50,996 bases of DNA. It comes from Pandoraea sp. (GTDB lineage Bacteria > Pseudomonadota > Gammaproteobacteria > Burkholderiales > Burkholderiaceae). The stretch spans positions 1-50,996 of the forward strand of contig JARLJF010000048.1 of the NCBI GenBank assembly GCA_031291335.1, read 5' to 3'. The translations under genes were made by a program, and so were the position numbers. This document shows positions 1 to 7,967 of this stretch, piece by piece (positions within the stretch are counted from its first letter, which is position 1; each line of letters begins with the position of its first letter). The notes beneath the pieces are model-generated. The model saw only the letters and a program-made list of their open reading frames with translations. It searched no databases and was not told the DNA's origin.

Positions 1-770
1 GTGTCCTGATCGTCCTTCAGACGCAGCTCGTTGAGCAACACCTTCATCAACGCCCCATGACCCGGGTAGCGCACCGACTTGTAGTCGAGATCGCGCACGC
101 GTCCGCTAAGCGTCTCGCACAATGTCCCCAGCCCGCCCGACGTATTGAACGCCTCGTACTCCACGCCGTCGAGCGAGAAATGCTCCAGATCTTCCAGCGG
201 CTGTACGGTCAGCCTGACGCCGTCACGAATCGCTTCGCACGGCTGGCAATACTCGTTGATGAGCCCGTCGACACTCCACGTCAGGTTGTACTTCAGCGAG
301 TTGGTCGGGAAAGCGGGCAACGCGCCGACGCGCATCTTCACCGAATCGACCTGATCGAACGCAGCAGCCAGATGATGAGCAGCAATCGCGATAAAGCCCG
401 GGGCCAGGCCGCATTGCGGCATCAGCGCGGTGGACGCGCCTTCGGCGAGTTGCTGGATGGCGTGGGTCGCGGCCACGTCCTCGGTCAGATCGAAGTAATG
501 GCACCCGGCAGCGACGGCGGCTGTCGCAGCGCTCGTCGCCATCGTGTAGGGCAGCGCATTGACGACGGCGTCATGGCCCGACACAGCCCGCTGTAGCGAG
601 CCCGTGTCGCTGCCGGTCAGCTCGACGAACGCGTCAGCGTATTCGCGTACCACCGCAGACGCCATCGGGTTGCGGTCGAAAACCGTGACCCGGTAATCAC
701 CGCTGTCATGCAGCAGGCGAGCAATCGTCTGGCCGATATGTCCCGCGCCAAGCAAGGCAATCTTCTTCAT
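1..770 (-). CDS. Saccharopine dehydrogenase-like NAD(P)-binding oxidoreductase (3' end outside window)
   Basis: The minus-strand frame opens at ATG 768-770, after a GGGGGAAAAC ribosome site, and stays open to the window's left edge (256 codons seen, C-terminus missing). The protein begins MKKIALLGAGHIGQTIARLL, a Rossmann dinucleotide fold (GxGxxG). It continues with VFDRNP and VNALPYTM, which resemble the saccharopine dehydrogenase/Lys9 family. Those enzymes make or split C-N bonds in lysine or related amino-acid metabolism, in the cytoplasm. The first 250 residues fix the family but not the substrate. The next gene, a porin, lies 533 bases away on the other strand, so context does not narrow the role. 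Family call is firm; exact reaction unknown. Confidence 0.8.
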   Translation of the reverse strand, partial: MKKIALLGAGHIGQTIARLLHDSGDYRVTVFDRNPMASAVVREYADAFVELTGSDTGSLQRAVSGHDAVVNALPYTMATSAATAAVAAGCHYFDLTEDVAATHAIQQLAEGASTALMPQCGLAPGFIAIAAHHLAAAFDQVDSVKMRVGALPAFPTNSLKYNLTWSVDGLINEYCQPCEAIRDGVRLTVQPLEDLEHFSLDGVEYEAFNTSGGLGTLCETLSGRVRDLDYKSVRYPGHGALMKVLLNELRLKDDQD

Positions 771-1303
771 GTTTTCCCCCGAATCAAGACGTCGAACAAG
801 ATGGCTTGCATCGCGCCGAGGGAAACCCGCGAGCGTCAGTGCAAGCACCATGGCATCAATTCTAGGGAGAGCGACTGATGAAATGTAGCGTCAATTCGTC
901 GAATAAACGTGTGTTTTCGTCTAAATGACGAATTAATCGACAAATTGCAGCTTTGAAGACTGATTGGGTCTTTGCCGATGAATGCGCGGTGTCTCGACAG
1001 AAGCTCACGGCGACGTTGTCGATGTGCATGCGGCACATCGCCGTCTGGACGATGGGACGCACTGACGGAACTTGTGCGCATTCGTCTTTATAGGGCCGGC
1101 ATATGTCATCGAAATGAAACTCGCGACATTTTCGGCAAAGAACTTCGATGCGTTGCAGCGTGCCGACATCTCCTCGCCAAATTCGTCAATACACCTATGG
1201 AATTCCGATCTCGTTCGATATAGTTCGGCCCGAACCCACGGGGCGCTACTCCACAGGCGACGGGTTCGCATCAACTCATAAGTTATCGAAGAGGAATAGA
1301 CCG
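771..1303. other. Gene-free divergent promoter region with an inverted repeat
   Basis: This stretch of about 530 bases lies between the divergent oxidoreductase and porin starts. Short frames in it lack ribosome sites and recognisable protein features. It holds an inverted repeat with 8-base arms, AATTCGTC (893-900) and GACGAATT (927-934), in an AT-richer patch, 120-160 bases upstream of the oxidoreductase start. That could be an operator. No promoter hexamers stood out clearly. Confidence 0.4.
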
Positions 1304-2461
1304 ATGAAAAAGACGCAATTGGCTGCCGCACTGTGTGGCGCTATCGCTGCCGTGGCCACAGGTGCCGCGCACGCGCAAAGCAACGTGACGCTGTACGGCA
1401 TTCTCGATGGCGGTCTCGCCTACGTGAGCAACGTTGGCGGCAGCAAGAACTTCACCACGGCTGACGGTCTGCAGTCGGGTAACCGTTGGGGCCTGAAGGG
1501 CTCGGAAGATCTGGGCGGCGGTCTGTCGGCCGTCTTCACCCTGGAAAACGGCTTCAACCTCACGAACGGTGCGCTCGGCCAGGGCAGCCGTGAATTCGGC
1601 CGTCAGGCATTCGTCGGTCTGTCGAGCAAGACGCTCGGTAGCGTGACCATCGGTCGTCAATATGACTCCGTGGTCGACTTCGTGAGCGGCTTGACGTCGG
1701 CCAAGCAGTTCGCCACGAAGCTCGGCGCTCACGTGGGCGATGTGGACAACCTGTACAACTCGTTCCGCATCAACAACTCGATCAAGTACACGAGCGCCAA
1801 CTACGGCGGCTTCTCGTTCGGCGGCCTGTATGGCTTCTCGAACCAGGCCAACAACGGCACCGGCGGCACGGGCTTCGCCAACAACCGCGCATTCAGCGTG
1901 GGCGCCGGCTATGCCAACGGCCCGATCAAGTTCGGCATTGGCTACCTCGACGTCAGCTCGCCGAACAGCGCCAACACCAGCGGCTCGGTCGCTGGCGACT
2001 ACAGCGGCGACTTCTACTCGACGAAGATTGGCGCCACGACCTACGGCGTCGACAAGCAGCGCGTGTTCGCCACGGGCGGTAGCTACAAGTTCGGCCCGGC
2101 AACGGTCGGTCTGGTGTACAGCAACACGCAGCTCAAGTACGTGACCGGCACGGGCGCACGTGTGTGGAACTATGAAGTCAACGGCACGTACAACCTGTCG
2201 CCGACGCTGCTGCTCGGCCTGTCGTACACCTACACCGACGCCAGCACGCGCAGCGCCACGCTCGCCGACCTGAAGCCGAAGTACCATCAGGTCAACGCCG
2301 CCGTCGACTACCTGCTCTCGCGTCGTACCGACGTGTACCTGGTCGGTATCTATCAAAAGGCTGCTGGCGACGCCACTGCTGCCTCGATCAACGGCGCCGG
2401 CGGTGCTTCGAGCTCGAAGTCCCAGGCCGCTGTCATCTCGGGCCTGCGTCACAAGTTCTAA
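1304..2461 (+). CDS. Gram-negative trimeric porin (Burkholderia type)
   Basis: This encodes a 385-residue outer-membrane general porin. The start is ATG 1304, seven bases after GAGGAA (1291-1296); an upstream in-frame extension to 1148 lacks signal-peptide character and is rejected. Residues 1-23 or so form a Sec signal peptide (MKKTQLAAALCG...HAQ). The mature protein opens with SNVTLYGILDGGLAYVSN, typical of the Burkholderia porin family. Loops rich in Gly/Asn/Ser follow, then a C-terminal strand ending in HKF with the terminal Phe needed for outer-membrane insertion. Length fits the family. A strong terminator follows at once, so it is probably a single-gene unit. A second porin of the same family is at 22256. 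Confidence 0.95.
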   Translation: MKKTQLAAALCGAIAAVATGAAHAQSNVTLYGILDGGLAYVSNVGGSKNFTTADGLQSGNRWGLKGSEDLGGGLSAVFTLENGFNLTNGALGQGSREFGRQAFVGLSSKTLGSVTIGRQYDSVVDFVSGLTSAKQFATKLGAHVGDVDNLYNSFRINNSIKYTSANYGGFSFGGLYGFSNQANNGTGGTGFANNRAFSVGAGYANGPIKFGIGYLDVSSPNSANTSGSVAGDYSGDFYSTKIGATTYGVDKQRVFATGGSYKFGPATVGLVYSNTQLKYVTGTGARVWNYEVNGTYNLSPTLLLGLSYTYTDASTRSATLADLKPKYHQVNAAVDYLLSRRTDVYLVGIYQKAAGDATAASINGAGGASSSKSQAAVISGLRHKF

Positions 2462-2510
2462 GCCAACGTCTTCGCGAGACGTGTAGTACCTCGTTTGAGT
2501 GCTCCAGTTG

Positions 2511-2542
2511 AAAAGGGAGTCCCGGTGGGACTCCCTTTTTTT
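2511..2542 (+). terminator. Rho-independent terminator of the porin gene
   Basis: A perfect 11-bp stem, AAGGGAGTCCC (2513-2523) pairing with GGGACTCCCTT after a GGT loop, is followed by a T-run ending at 2542. It lies 50 bases after the porin stop. Confidence 0.9.
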
Positions 2543-2675
2543 CGTGGTGTGCTAACGATCAGCGTCAGGGACAATCCCCAAATCAGTCCACTCCCGGGAA
2601 CATATGGCGGTGTCGACGGCACTAAGGTGCACCGCCCGGCACGACATTCGGTGCTGGCATCACGAAGGAACCCCG

Positions 2676-3035
2676 GTGCAACTGTCCGAATATTTCCCCG
2701 CCCTGCTGTTTCTGGTTGTTGCCCTGCTCATCGGCGGGGGCCTGCTGGTGGTGGCAAAACCGATTCGTCCGCATCGTCCGGACGACGCGAAGAATTCCCC
2801 GTACGAATGCGGATTCAACGCATTCGGCGACGCCCGCAAGCAGTTCGACGTGCGCTACTACCGCGTCGCCATCTTCTTCATCGTGTTCGATATCGAGTTG
2901 GCATTCACGATTCCGTGGGCCGTCGCATTACGCGAGGTCGGTTGGCCCGGCTTTCTCGCCATGATGTTCTTCCTGTTCATTCTGGCGCTCGGCTTCGCCT
3001 ACGAATGGGGCAAAAAAGCGCTGGAATGGGAGTAG
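2676..3035 (+). CDS. nuoA: Orphan NADH-quinone oxidoreductase subunit A
   Basis: This 119-residue protein carries NuoA hallmarks: three hydrophobic helices, the loop YECGF, FDVRYYRVAI, FDIELAF and WPGFLAMM. NuoA is a small membrane subunit of complex I at the quinone-site junction. The start is GTG 2676, after GAAGGA with normal spacing; this gives the family's usual length, while the ATG at 2604 would add an unlikely 24-residue tail. What is odd is the setting: no other nuo gene is near, it sits between a porin and a sulfatase, and it ends 13 bases from the convergent sulfatase stop. It is probably a paralogue of a copy in a full nuo operon elsewhere (inference). Its role outside complex I is unknown. 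Confidence 0.85.
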   Translation: MQLSEYFPALLFLVVALLIGGGLLVVAKPIRPHRPDDAKNSPYECGFNAFGDARKQFDVRYYRVAIFFIVFDIELAFTIPWAVALREVGWPGFLAMMFFLFILALGFAYEWGKKALEWE

Positions 3036-3048
3036 GCGTAAGGGGAAG

Positions 3049-4896
3049 TCAAAACTGAACGCGGCCGTTACGAATTGGCAGAACGTTCGGGTTGTCTTCA
3101 CCGACCTCTGTGTCGATCAGTCCGCTCAGACGCGTATTCATCTCCATGAGCAGATCGCCGCTAGCCTTGATGTCCATCGCCAGATTGTGCTGCTCGTACG
3201 GATCGACTTCGAGGTCGTACAACTCGACATCGTTGTTTTCAAACAAGGCTTCGAGTGTGCGCGGGCGATTGTAGGCCGTCGCCGAAAAATAACGTGAAAA
3301 TCGAAAGCGACCGTCGAACGCGCTTCGGATCATGCCCCGGTTCCGAAAGTCGGGCTGCCGGGTGCGCACACGCCGTCGGATGTCGTCGGCAGACATCCCC
3401 TTTTCACGCATGACCTTCAACTCCCATTCGAGCCACTCGCTGTCGTAAAACAGCAGCATCGCGTAGTTGAATAACGATGCGCTACGCAGCGCGTTGACCT
3501 CAGCCCCCTCTGGATTGCGCAGCAATGACGTCAGGTTATGGCCGTGGGCCGCGTCGCCGGCGAGGCGGGCGACATCGGCCGCATCACGTCCGGTCAGCCC
3601 AAGCAACGTTGGCGCGATATCGACATGCGACGTCACGGCGCGGCAAGTTTTCCCTCCCGGATACGCAGGGTGTCGAATGACTAACGGCACATTGTTTTGC
3701 TCACGATAAGCCGTCGGCCCCTTGCCCACCAGCTTGTGTGCGCCCACATGGTCGCCATGATCGGACGTCATCACGACAATCGTGCTTTCGTCTAAGCCAA
3801 GCTCGTGCAAGGTGTCGAGCAGCGTCACCACATGAGCATCGCAATCACGAATGCAGTTGAAATAGTAGTTCTGGTAGGTCGTCAGGCGCTCGTCGTCGAT
3901 GGGATAACTGCCCACCAGCAAACCCTCTGCACTGTTGTATTGACCATGGGCGGGAGGACGCCCTGGCGCGTCGTAAGGCTGCTTGCGCGAAACCGCGAGA
4001 GGCACATTCCATTTCGTCTCATAAAGAGCGTTGCGAGGCACTCGGGCATTGCCCACGGCCGGATGGTCGGCGTTTTGCCGATCGACGCCGACGGGGTCGG
4101 TGTTCAGAAACATCGCATCGTGCGGATTCACGAGATTGACCGCCATGAACCATGGCTTGTTCTTCGCAGCGAGTTCCGGCGCGCGCGTGCGCAACCATGA
4201 CACGGCGGAAGCCGTCGTCAACCCGTCGTAGCCATACCCCCCCAACACACCGCCGACCAGGTCACCGACGCCAAAGTAGTCGTCAAAGCCGTAAGACTTG
4301 ATGATCTCGTTGTATCGCTCGACCGGCGCGTCGTAAGGCGAATCGGTCAGGTGCAGCTTGCTCAGGTGCCACTTGCCAAGGTACGCGGCGTAGTAGCCCG
4401 CATCGTGCATCATGCGGCCGACGGTTCGGACATCCGTGGACATGTCACGCTGCCACGGCGCGCCAGCGTTATCGAGCACCCCCGTATGCTGGATGTGCTG
4501 GCCGGTGTAAATGGTGGAGCGCGAAGGCGAACACACACACGAAGCGATTTGGTGATTGACGAAGGTGGTTCCCTCTCGTCGCATACGCTCTCGCCCCGGC
4601 ACCGGCACCGGCCACGCCCGATCAAAATGACGTTCCTGATCGGTCAGGACGAACAGAATGTTGTACCCCTTTGGGGGTGTCCGGGGGGCTTCGAGTGGCA
4701 TGCCCTGGCCACTCAATCTCCCTTGCGTAACGCCGTTGCCGCCAGCCGCCAGCCCCTCTGACGCGAAGCCCATCCCACCGCCTGCCGCCATGGCAACGCC
4801 CACCGACTTGAGGAAGGTGCGACGGCTGGTACCTGCCTTTCCAGTTCCCGGTGCCGAAGCTCCGAAACGATTTCCTTCATCACGCATATCTGTCAC
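3049..4896 (-). CDS. Tat-exported sulfatase (arylsulfatase/choline-sulfatase type)
   Basis: This 615-residue alkaline-phosphatase-superfamily sulfatase should hydrolyse a sulfate ester in the periplasm. It has a twin-arginine signal (SRRTFLKSVGVAMAAGG, arginines 25-26). The sulfatase signature CSPSR lies near residues 122-126, and Cys122 is the expected site of formylglycine conversion. LFVLTDQ (about 81-87) and the later TSDHGDHVGAHKLVGKG block supply metal and active-site residues. The gene diverges from a LysR regulator 193 bases away, a common arrangement for sulfur-scavenging sulfatases. The substrate cannot be read from sequence. A formylglycine-generating enzyme must be encoded elsewhere. 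Confidence 0.92.
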   Translation of the reverse strand: MTDMRDEGNRFGASAPGTGKAGTSRRTFLKSVGVAMAAGGGMGFASEGLAAGGNGVTQGRLSGQGMPLEAPRTPPKGYNILFVLTDQERHFDRAWPVPVPGRERMRREGTTFVNHQIASCVCSPSRSTIYTGQHIQHTGVLDNAGAPWQRDMSTDVRTVGRMMHDAGYYAAYLGKWHLSKLHLTDSPYDAPVERYNEIIKSYGFDDYFGVGDLVGGVLGGYGYDGLTTASAVSWLRTRAPELAAKNKPWFMAVNLVNPHDAMFLNTDPVGVDRQNADHPAVGNARVPRNALYETKWNVPLAVSRKQPYDAPGRPPAHGQYNSAEGLLVGSYPIDDERLTTYQNYYFNCIRDCDAHVVTLLDTLHELGLDESTIVVMTSDHGDHVGAHKLVGKGPTAYREQNNVPLVIRHPAYPGGKTCRAVTSHVDIAPTLLGLTGRDAADVARLAGDAAHGHNLTSLLRNPEGAEVNALRSASLFNYAMLLFYDSEWLEWELKVMREKGMSADDIRRRVRTRQPDFRNRGMIRSAFDGRFRFSRYFSATAYNRPRTLEALFENNDVELYDLEVDPYEQHNLAMDIKASGDLLMEMNTRLSGLIDTEVGEDNPNVLPIRNGRVQF

Positions 4897-4996
4897 TCCA
4901 CGTTACCTGGCGGGGTAATCCCGCCGCAAAACCTGCCCCACAACGTTACGTATTCCGTAGCAATGTCCACTTTGGGATACGCGTCAGGGACGCAAT

Positions 4997-5014
4997 GAAT
5001 AACCGCTATTATTC
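4997..5014. promoter_or_regulatory. Candidate LysR operator between sulfatase and LysR genes
   Basis: A perfect inverted repeat, GAATAA-N6-TTATTC, lies in the divergent intergenic region. Its AT-rich dyad resembles LysR-type boxes. A second dyad, GTGAAAA (5036-5042) with TTTTCAC (5064-5070), lies next to the regulator's start. Confidence 0.45.
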
Positions 5015-5089
5015 GGCCTAGCTCATACCAATTCCGTGAAAAGTTATCGTGGATTATTAATGTTTTTCACATGAATCAAGGAAGGTGAA

Positions 5090-6070
5090 ATGACAGCATC
5101 CCCACCGGAAGCCTCGGCCCGCGCATTGCAACAATTGCCCCACGCGCTGCGCAAGTTACGGGTCCGGGATCTGGAGCTTTTGTGCTTGCTCGCTCGCACT
5201 CGCAGTTTTGCCCGCACAGCGGAATCCGGCGCGATGACACAGCCGGCGCTCTCGAAGTGGCTCCGTGAAATCGAGCACTCGCTCGACGTGTCACTTTTCG
5301 CACGCACGACGCGCCGAGTCGCGCCGACGGTCTTCGGCGAGGCACTCGTCGAGTGCGCCGAGCGCGTGTTGACAGATCTGTCCGGCGTCACCCCGACGAT
5401 GCAGGCGCTGAGCAGCGGGCTCGGGAAACCCGTCAACGTCGGTGTCCTTCACGGCGCAGCCAGCGTATTGATACCGAATGTGCTCGCACAAATGGAACGC
5501 GATGGCCGACCACAGCGCGTCAATCTCTGGGATGACACATTTGATCGCTTGCTGCCGCGCTTGCGCTGGCGCGAAATCGACTTGCTCGTGTGCCGACTCG
5601 ATGCGAACGCATTGAATTCCGGTTTTGACGCGACACCCCTCTATGAAGACGACGTTTACGTCCTCGCGGGTCCGCAGCATCCGTTGGCCCGTGAAGCCAA
5701 GCCGAGTTGGGAAGACGCCGCTTGCTATCCATGGATCGTGGCTCCCCAAAACACCCCGATGCGCAACACCATCGAGACAACCTTCGCGCATCACGGCATC
5801 GCAATGCCAAAAGTGATCATGGAATCGACATCGTTGATGACCAATGCGGCTACCGCGCGGATGTTGCCGTGTCTGTTTCTTAGCGCGAAGCTCATGGTGC
5901 AACGATCCCCTTATTCCAATGAGTTGCGCAACTTACGATTGCGCTGCCATCAGTTCGAGGGGACCGTTGGTGTACTACATAACGCCAACCCCAGTAACGC
6001 GGCCCTCTCCCTGATCGAGATCATGCAAACCGTCGCGCATTCTATTGCTTCGCCATCATCCTCGGCGTAA
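5090..6070 (+). CDS. LysR-type transcriptional regulator, divergent from the sulfatase
   Basis: This 326-residue protein has an N-terminal winged helix-turn-helix (about residues 25-85: LRVRDLELLCLLARTRSFARTAE, then TQPALSKWLREIE). A LysR substrate-binding domain follows, with a typical HPLA motif in its middle. The ribosome site AAGGAAGG lies just upstream of ATG 5090. Divergence from the sulfatase gene suggests that it controls that gene and itself, probably in response to a sulfate ester or sulfur status (inference). Length fits the family, with a slightly long N-terminal tail. Confidence 0.92.
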   Translation: MTASPPEASARALQQLPHALRKLRVRDLELLCLLARTRSFARTAESGAMTQPALSKWLREIEHSLDVSLFARTTRRVAPTVFGEALVECAERVLTDLSGVTPTMQALSSGLGKPVNVGVLHGAASVLIPNVLAQMERDGRPQRVNLWDDTFDRLLPRLRWREIDLLVCRLDANALNSGFDATPLYEDDVYVLAGPQHPLAREAKPSWEDAACYPWIVAPQNTPMRNTIETTFAHHGIAMPKVIMESTSLMTNAATARMLPCLFLSAKLMVQRSPYSNELRNLRLRCHQFEGTVGVLHNANPSNAALSLIEIMQTVAHSIASPSSSA

Positions 6071-6144
6071 TCATGCTCTGGACGAACCGCGACGACGCTG
6101 GCGCTGGCGACACAGTTTTTTGAGGGACCGGCCGTTGTCCGGCG

Positions 6145-6948
6145 CTAACACGCCAACTCCTGGCGTCTGAATAGCCAGACGCTTAATAAAGCAAACACCG
6201 CGCCGTAAGCGAATAGCAGCCCCCACGCAGACCAGGATGCGCTGCCGGGATAGCCCAGGGCGTGCAGTGTCAAACAAGAAAACTGATAGGACGGAAGAAG
6301 CGGCGCGATGCTTTGCAACCACTTGGGCAGCATATCGAGGGGCACCCATAACCCCCCGCACAGCGATAACGGAAGATAGACAAGATTGATAATGCCGACC
6401 GCAGATCCGGGCGAAAGGATCAACCCCAGAAACACGCCAATCACCGAGAACGCGAAAATACCCCCGGCAATGGCCATCGCCAACCTAAATATCTCGATGC
6501 CTGAAACTCTCATTCCAGCGGTTATCACGCCCAACGCCATCAGCGCAAACGTAATCAGCTCACCGAACGCCAGGGCTGCGAGAACCTTGGCCGTCAGGTA
6601 CGAATACGCTGGCATTGGCGAAGCCCGTTTCAATGCCAACCAGCCATGACTTCGCTCCGTGACCAGACCCACGCCAATGGCGAACAGCGCTGCACCCATC
6701 GCTCCAAATGCCGAGTAGCTGGCTAGCAGGTAACGAGAAGCGGGTTGCCCCTGCACTATCTGATTCGGGTGCGCAATACCGAACACGAGATAGAAGACGA
6801 TTGGCAAACCGATCACCGAAAATACGTAAGCTCGCTCTCTCACCAATTTGATGAGTTCATAATGCGCTTCCTTGGCGAAGATGCGAACCACGCGAACGAG
6901 CGCGCCATGTCGAAGAAGGGTATCGCGTTGCATGTCGATTCGAGTCAT
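6145..6948 (-). CDS. ABC-2 type permease of the TOMM export system
   Basis: This is a 267-residue membrane protein with six hydrophobic segments, including VFSVIGLPIVFYLVFGIA and IINLVYLPLSLCGGLWVPLD, the latter typical of ABC-2 permeases. The start is ATG 6948, which overlaps the ATPase stop by four bases (ATGA, 6945-6948), indicating translational coupling. A longer in-frame start at 6981 is less likely. It is the last gene of the RiPP operon. With the upstream ATPase it should form an inner-membrane exporter of the modified peptide, possibly also giving self-protection. Streptolysin-type clusters usually carry two permeases; here there is one, so a homodimer is implied. Confidence 0.9.
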   Translation of the reverse strand: MTRIDMQRDTLLRHGALVRVVRIFAKEAHYELIKLVRERAYVFSVIGLPIVFYLVFGIAHPNQIVQGQPASRYLLASYSAFGAMGAALFAIGVGLVTERSHGWLALKRASPMPAYSYLTAKVLAALAFGELITFALMALGVITAGMRVSGIEIFRLAMAIAGGIFAFSVIGVFLGLILSPGSAVGIINLVYLPLSLCGGLWVPLDMLPKWLQSIAPLLPSYQFSCLTLHALGYPGSASWSAWGLLFAYGAVFALLSVWLFRRQELAC

Positions 6949-7934
6949 ACAGCATCTCCCGGCGACGTAAGGTCTGCGCATTCGCCGCGCTCAGTGAGTA
7001 AGACAAACGCGTCCTCAAGGGCGGCGGTTGTCAGTTCGAGGTCGGTCAAATTGGGGTCAAGTGCCATCAGTTCACGGATGGTGGCCTCCGGCGCCGAAGT
7101 TGCAATCAATGCGCTATTACCGTCTGCGAACACTGAGATCACGGCCTCCGCACGTCGGAGCTGCTCGGTCGACAGTGCCGTCTTGCAGGAAATTGTGCGT
7201 CTGGCGCTGATCGCCTTGATTTCTGGCGGGGTTCCTTCTGCGATCTTCTTGCCGCCTTTCAACACGATAATGCGATCGGCGAGCGCGTCCGCCTCTTCCA
7301 GATAATGAGTCGTCAACAGGATGGTTTTGCCCGCAGCGGCGAAGCGCCTGATCTGCCGCCACATTGAGCGCCGTGTTTCGACGTCCATGCTGACGGTCGG
7401 CTCGTCCAGAAAGAGAAGATCGGGATTCCCACAGATGGCCAACGCGAACAGCAATCGTTGCTGCTCGCCGCCGGAGAGCTTGCCAAATCGCCGCTTCTCC
7501 AGCCCTTTCAATCCAGCAATCTCCAGAATCTCCGGCATGGGCAGAGGGTGAGGGTAGTAGCTTCGGAAAAGGTCGATGTGCTCTTCGATCCGAAGGTTCT
7601 CCGGTACGCTCGCCTCGCCTACTTGCAGCAACGCACCGGTACGTTCGCGCGCCGTCCGCGATCCCGCCCGATGTCCGAACAGACTGACCTCTCCAGAGGT
7701 AACCCCGCTCAAGCCGAGCAGAATCCGTATGGAAGTCGTTTTGCCTGCACCATTTGGCCCAAGCAACGCGACGACCTCACCCGCGTATAGATCAAAGGAA
7801 AGATCATCCAGGGCCAGCCGCCCATCCATGGCTCGGCTGACCGACTTGAACGATGCAATCAATGTCTTGTGTTTCACACATGCCACTGGATTTCTTTGCA
7901 CAGCGCGAATGCCTCTCGGGTGTATATCAGACAC
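6945..7934 (-). CDS. ABC transporter ATPase of the TOMM export system
   Basis: This roughly 329-residue ATPase has Walker A GPNGAGKTT, signature LSGGEQQR, Walker B LLFLDEP and the H-loop TTHYLEEAD, in the normal order of a drug/antibiotic-exporter (CcmA/DrrA-like) subunit. A C-terminal accessory region of about 90 residues follows. The listed start is GTG 7934. Its ribosome site is weak, and GTG codons a little downstream are possible; the conserved fold begins near residue 27. It follows the 743-residue protein by 33 bases and is coupled to the permease by an ATGA overlap. It should power export of the azole peptide. Confidence 0.93.
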   Translation of the reverse strand: MSDIHPRGIRAVQRNPVACVKHKTLIASFKSVSRAMDGRLALDDLSFDLYAGEVVALLGPNGAGKTTSIRILLGLSGVTSGEVSLFGHRAGSRTARERTGALLQVGEASVPENLRIEEHIDLFRSYYPHPLPMPEILEIAGLKGLEKRRFGKLSGGEQQRLLFALAICGNPDLLFLDEPTVSMDVETRRSMWRQIRRFAAAGKTILLTTHYLEEADALADRIIVLKGGKKIAEGTPPEIKAISARRTISCKTALSTEQLRRAEAVISVFADGNSALIATSAPEATIRELMALDPNLTDLELTTAALEDAFVLLTERGECADLTSPGDAV

Positions 7935-7967
7935 AATTCAAAAAGCGTGACTCTCGTGGGTTGTCGG

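Noticed and set aside
1283..2452. 389-codon open frame antisense to the first porin
   Set aside because: It mirrors the porin codons, is rich in Arg/Val/Ala, and has no ribosome site or domain. The porin is certain.
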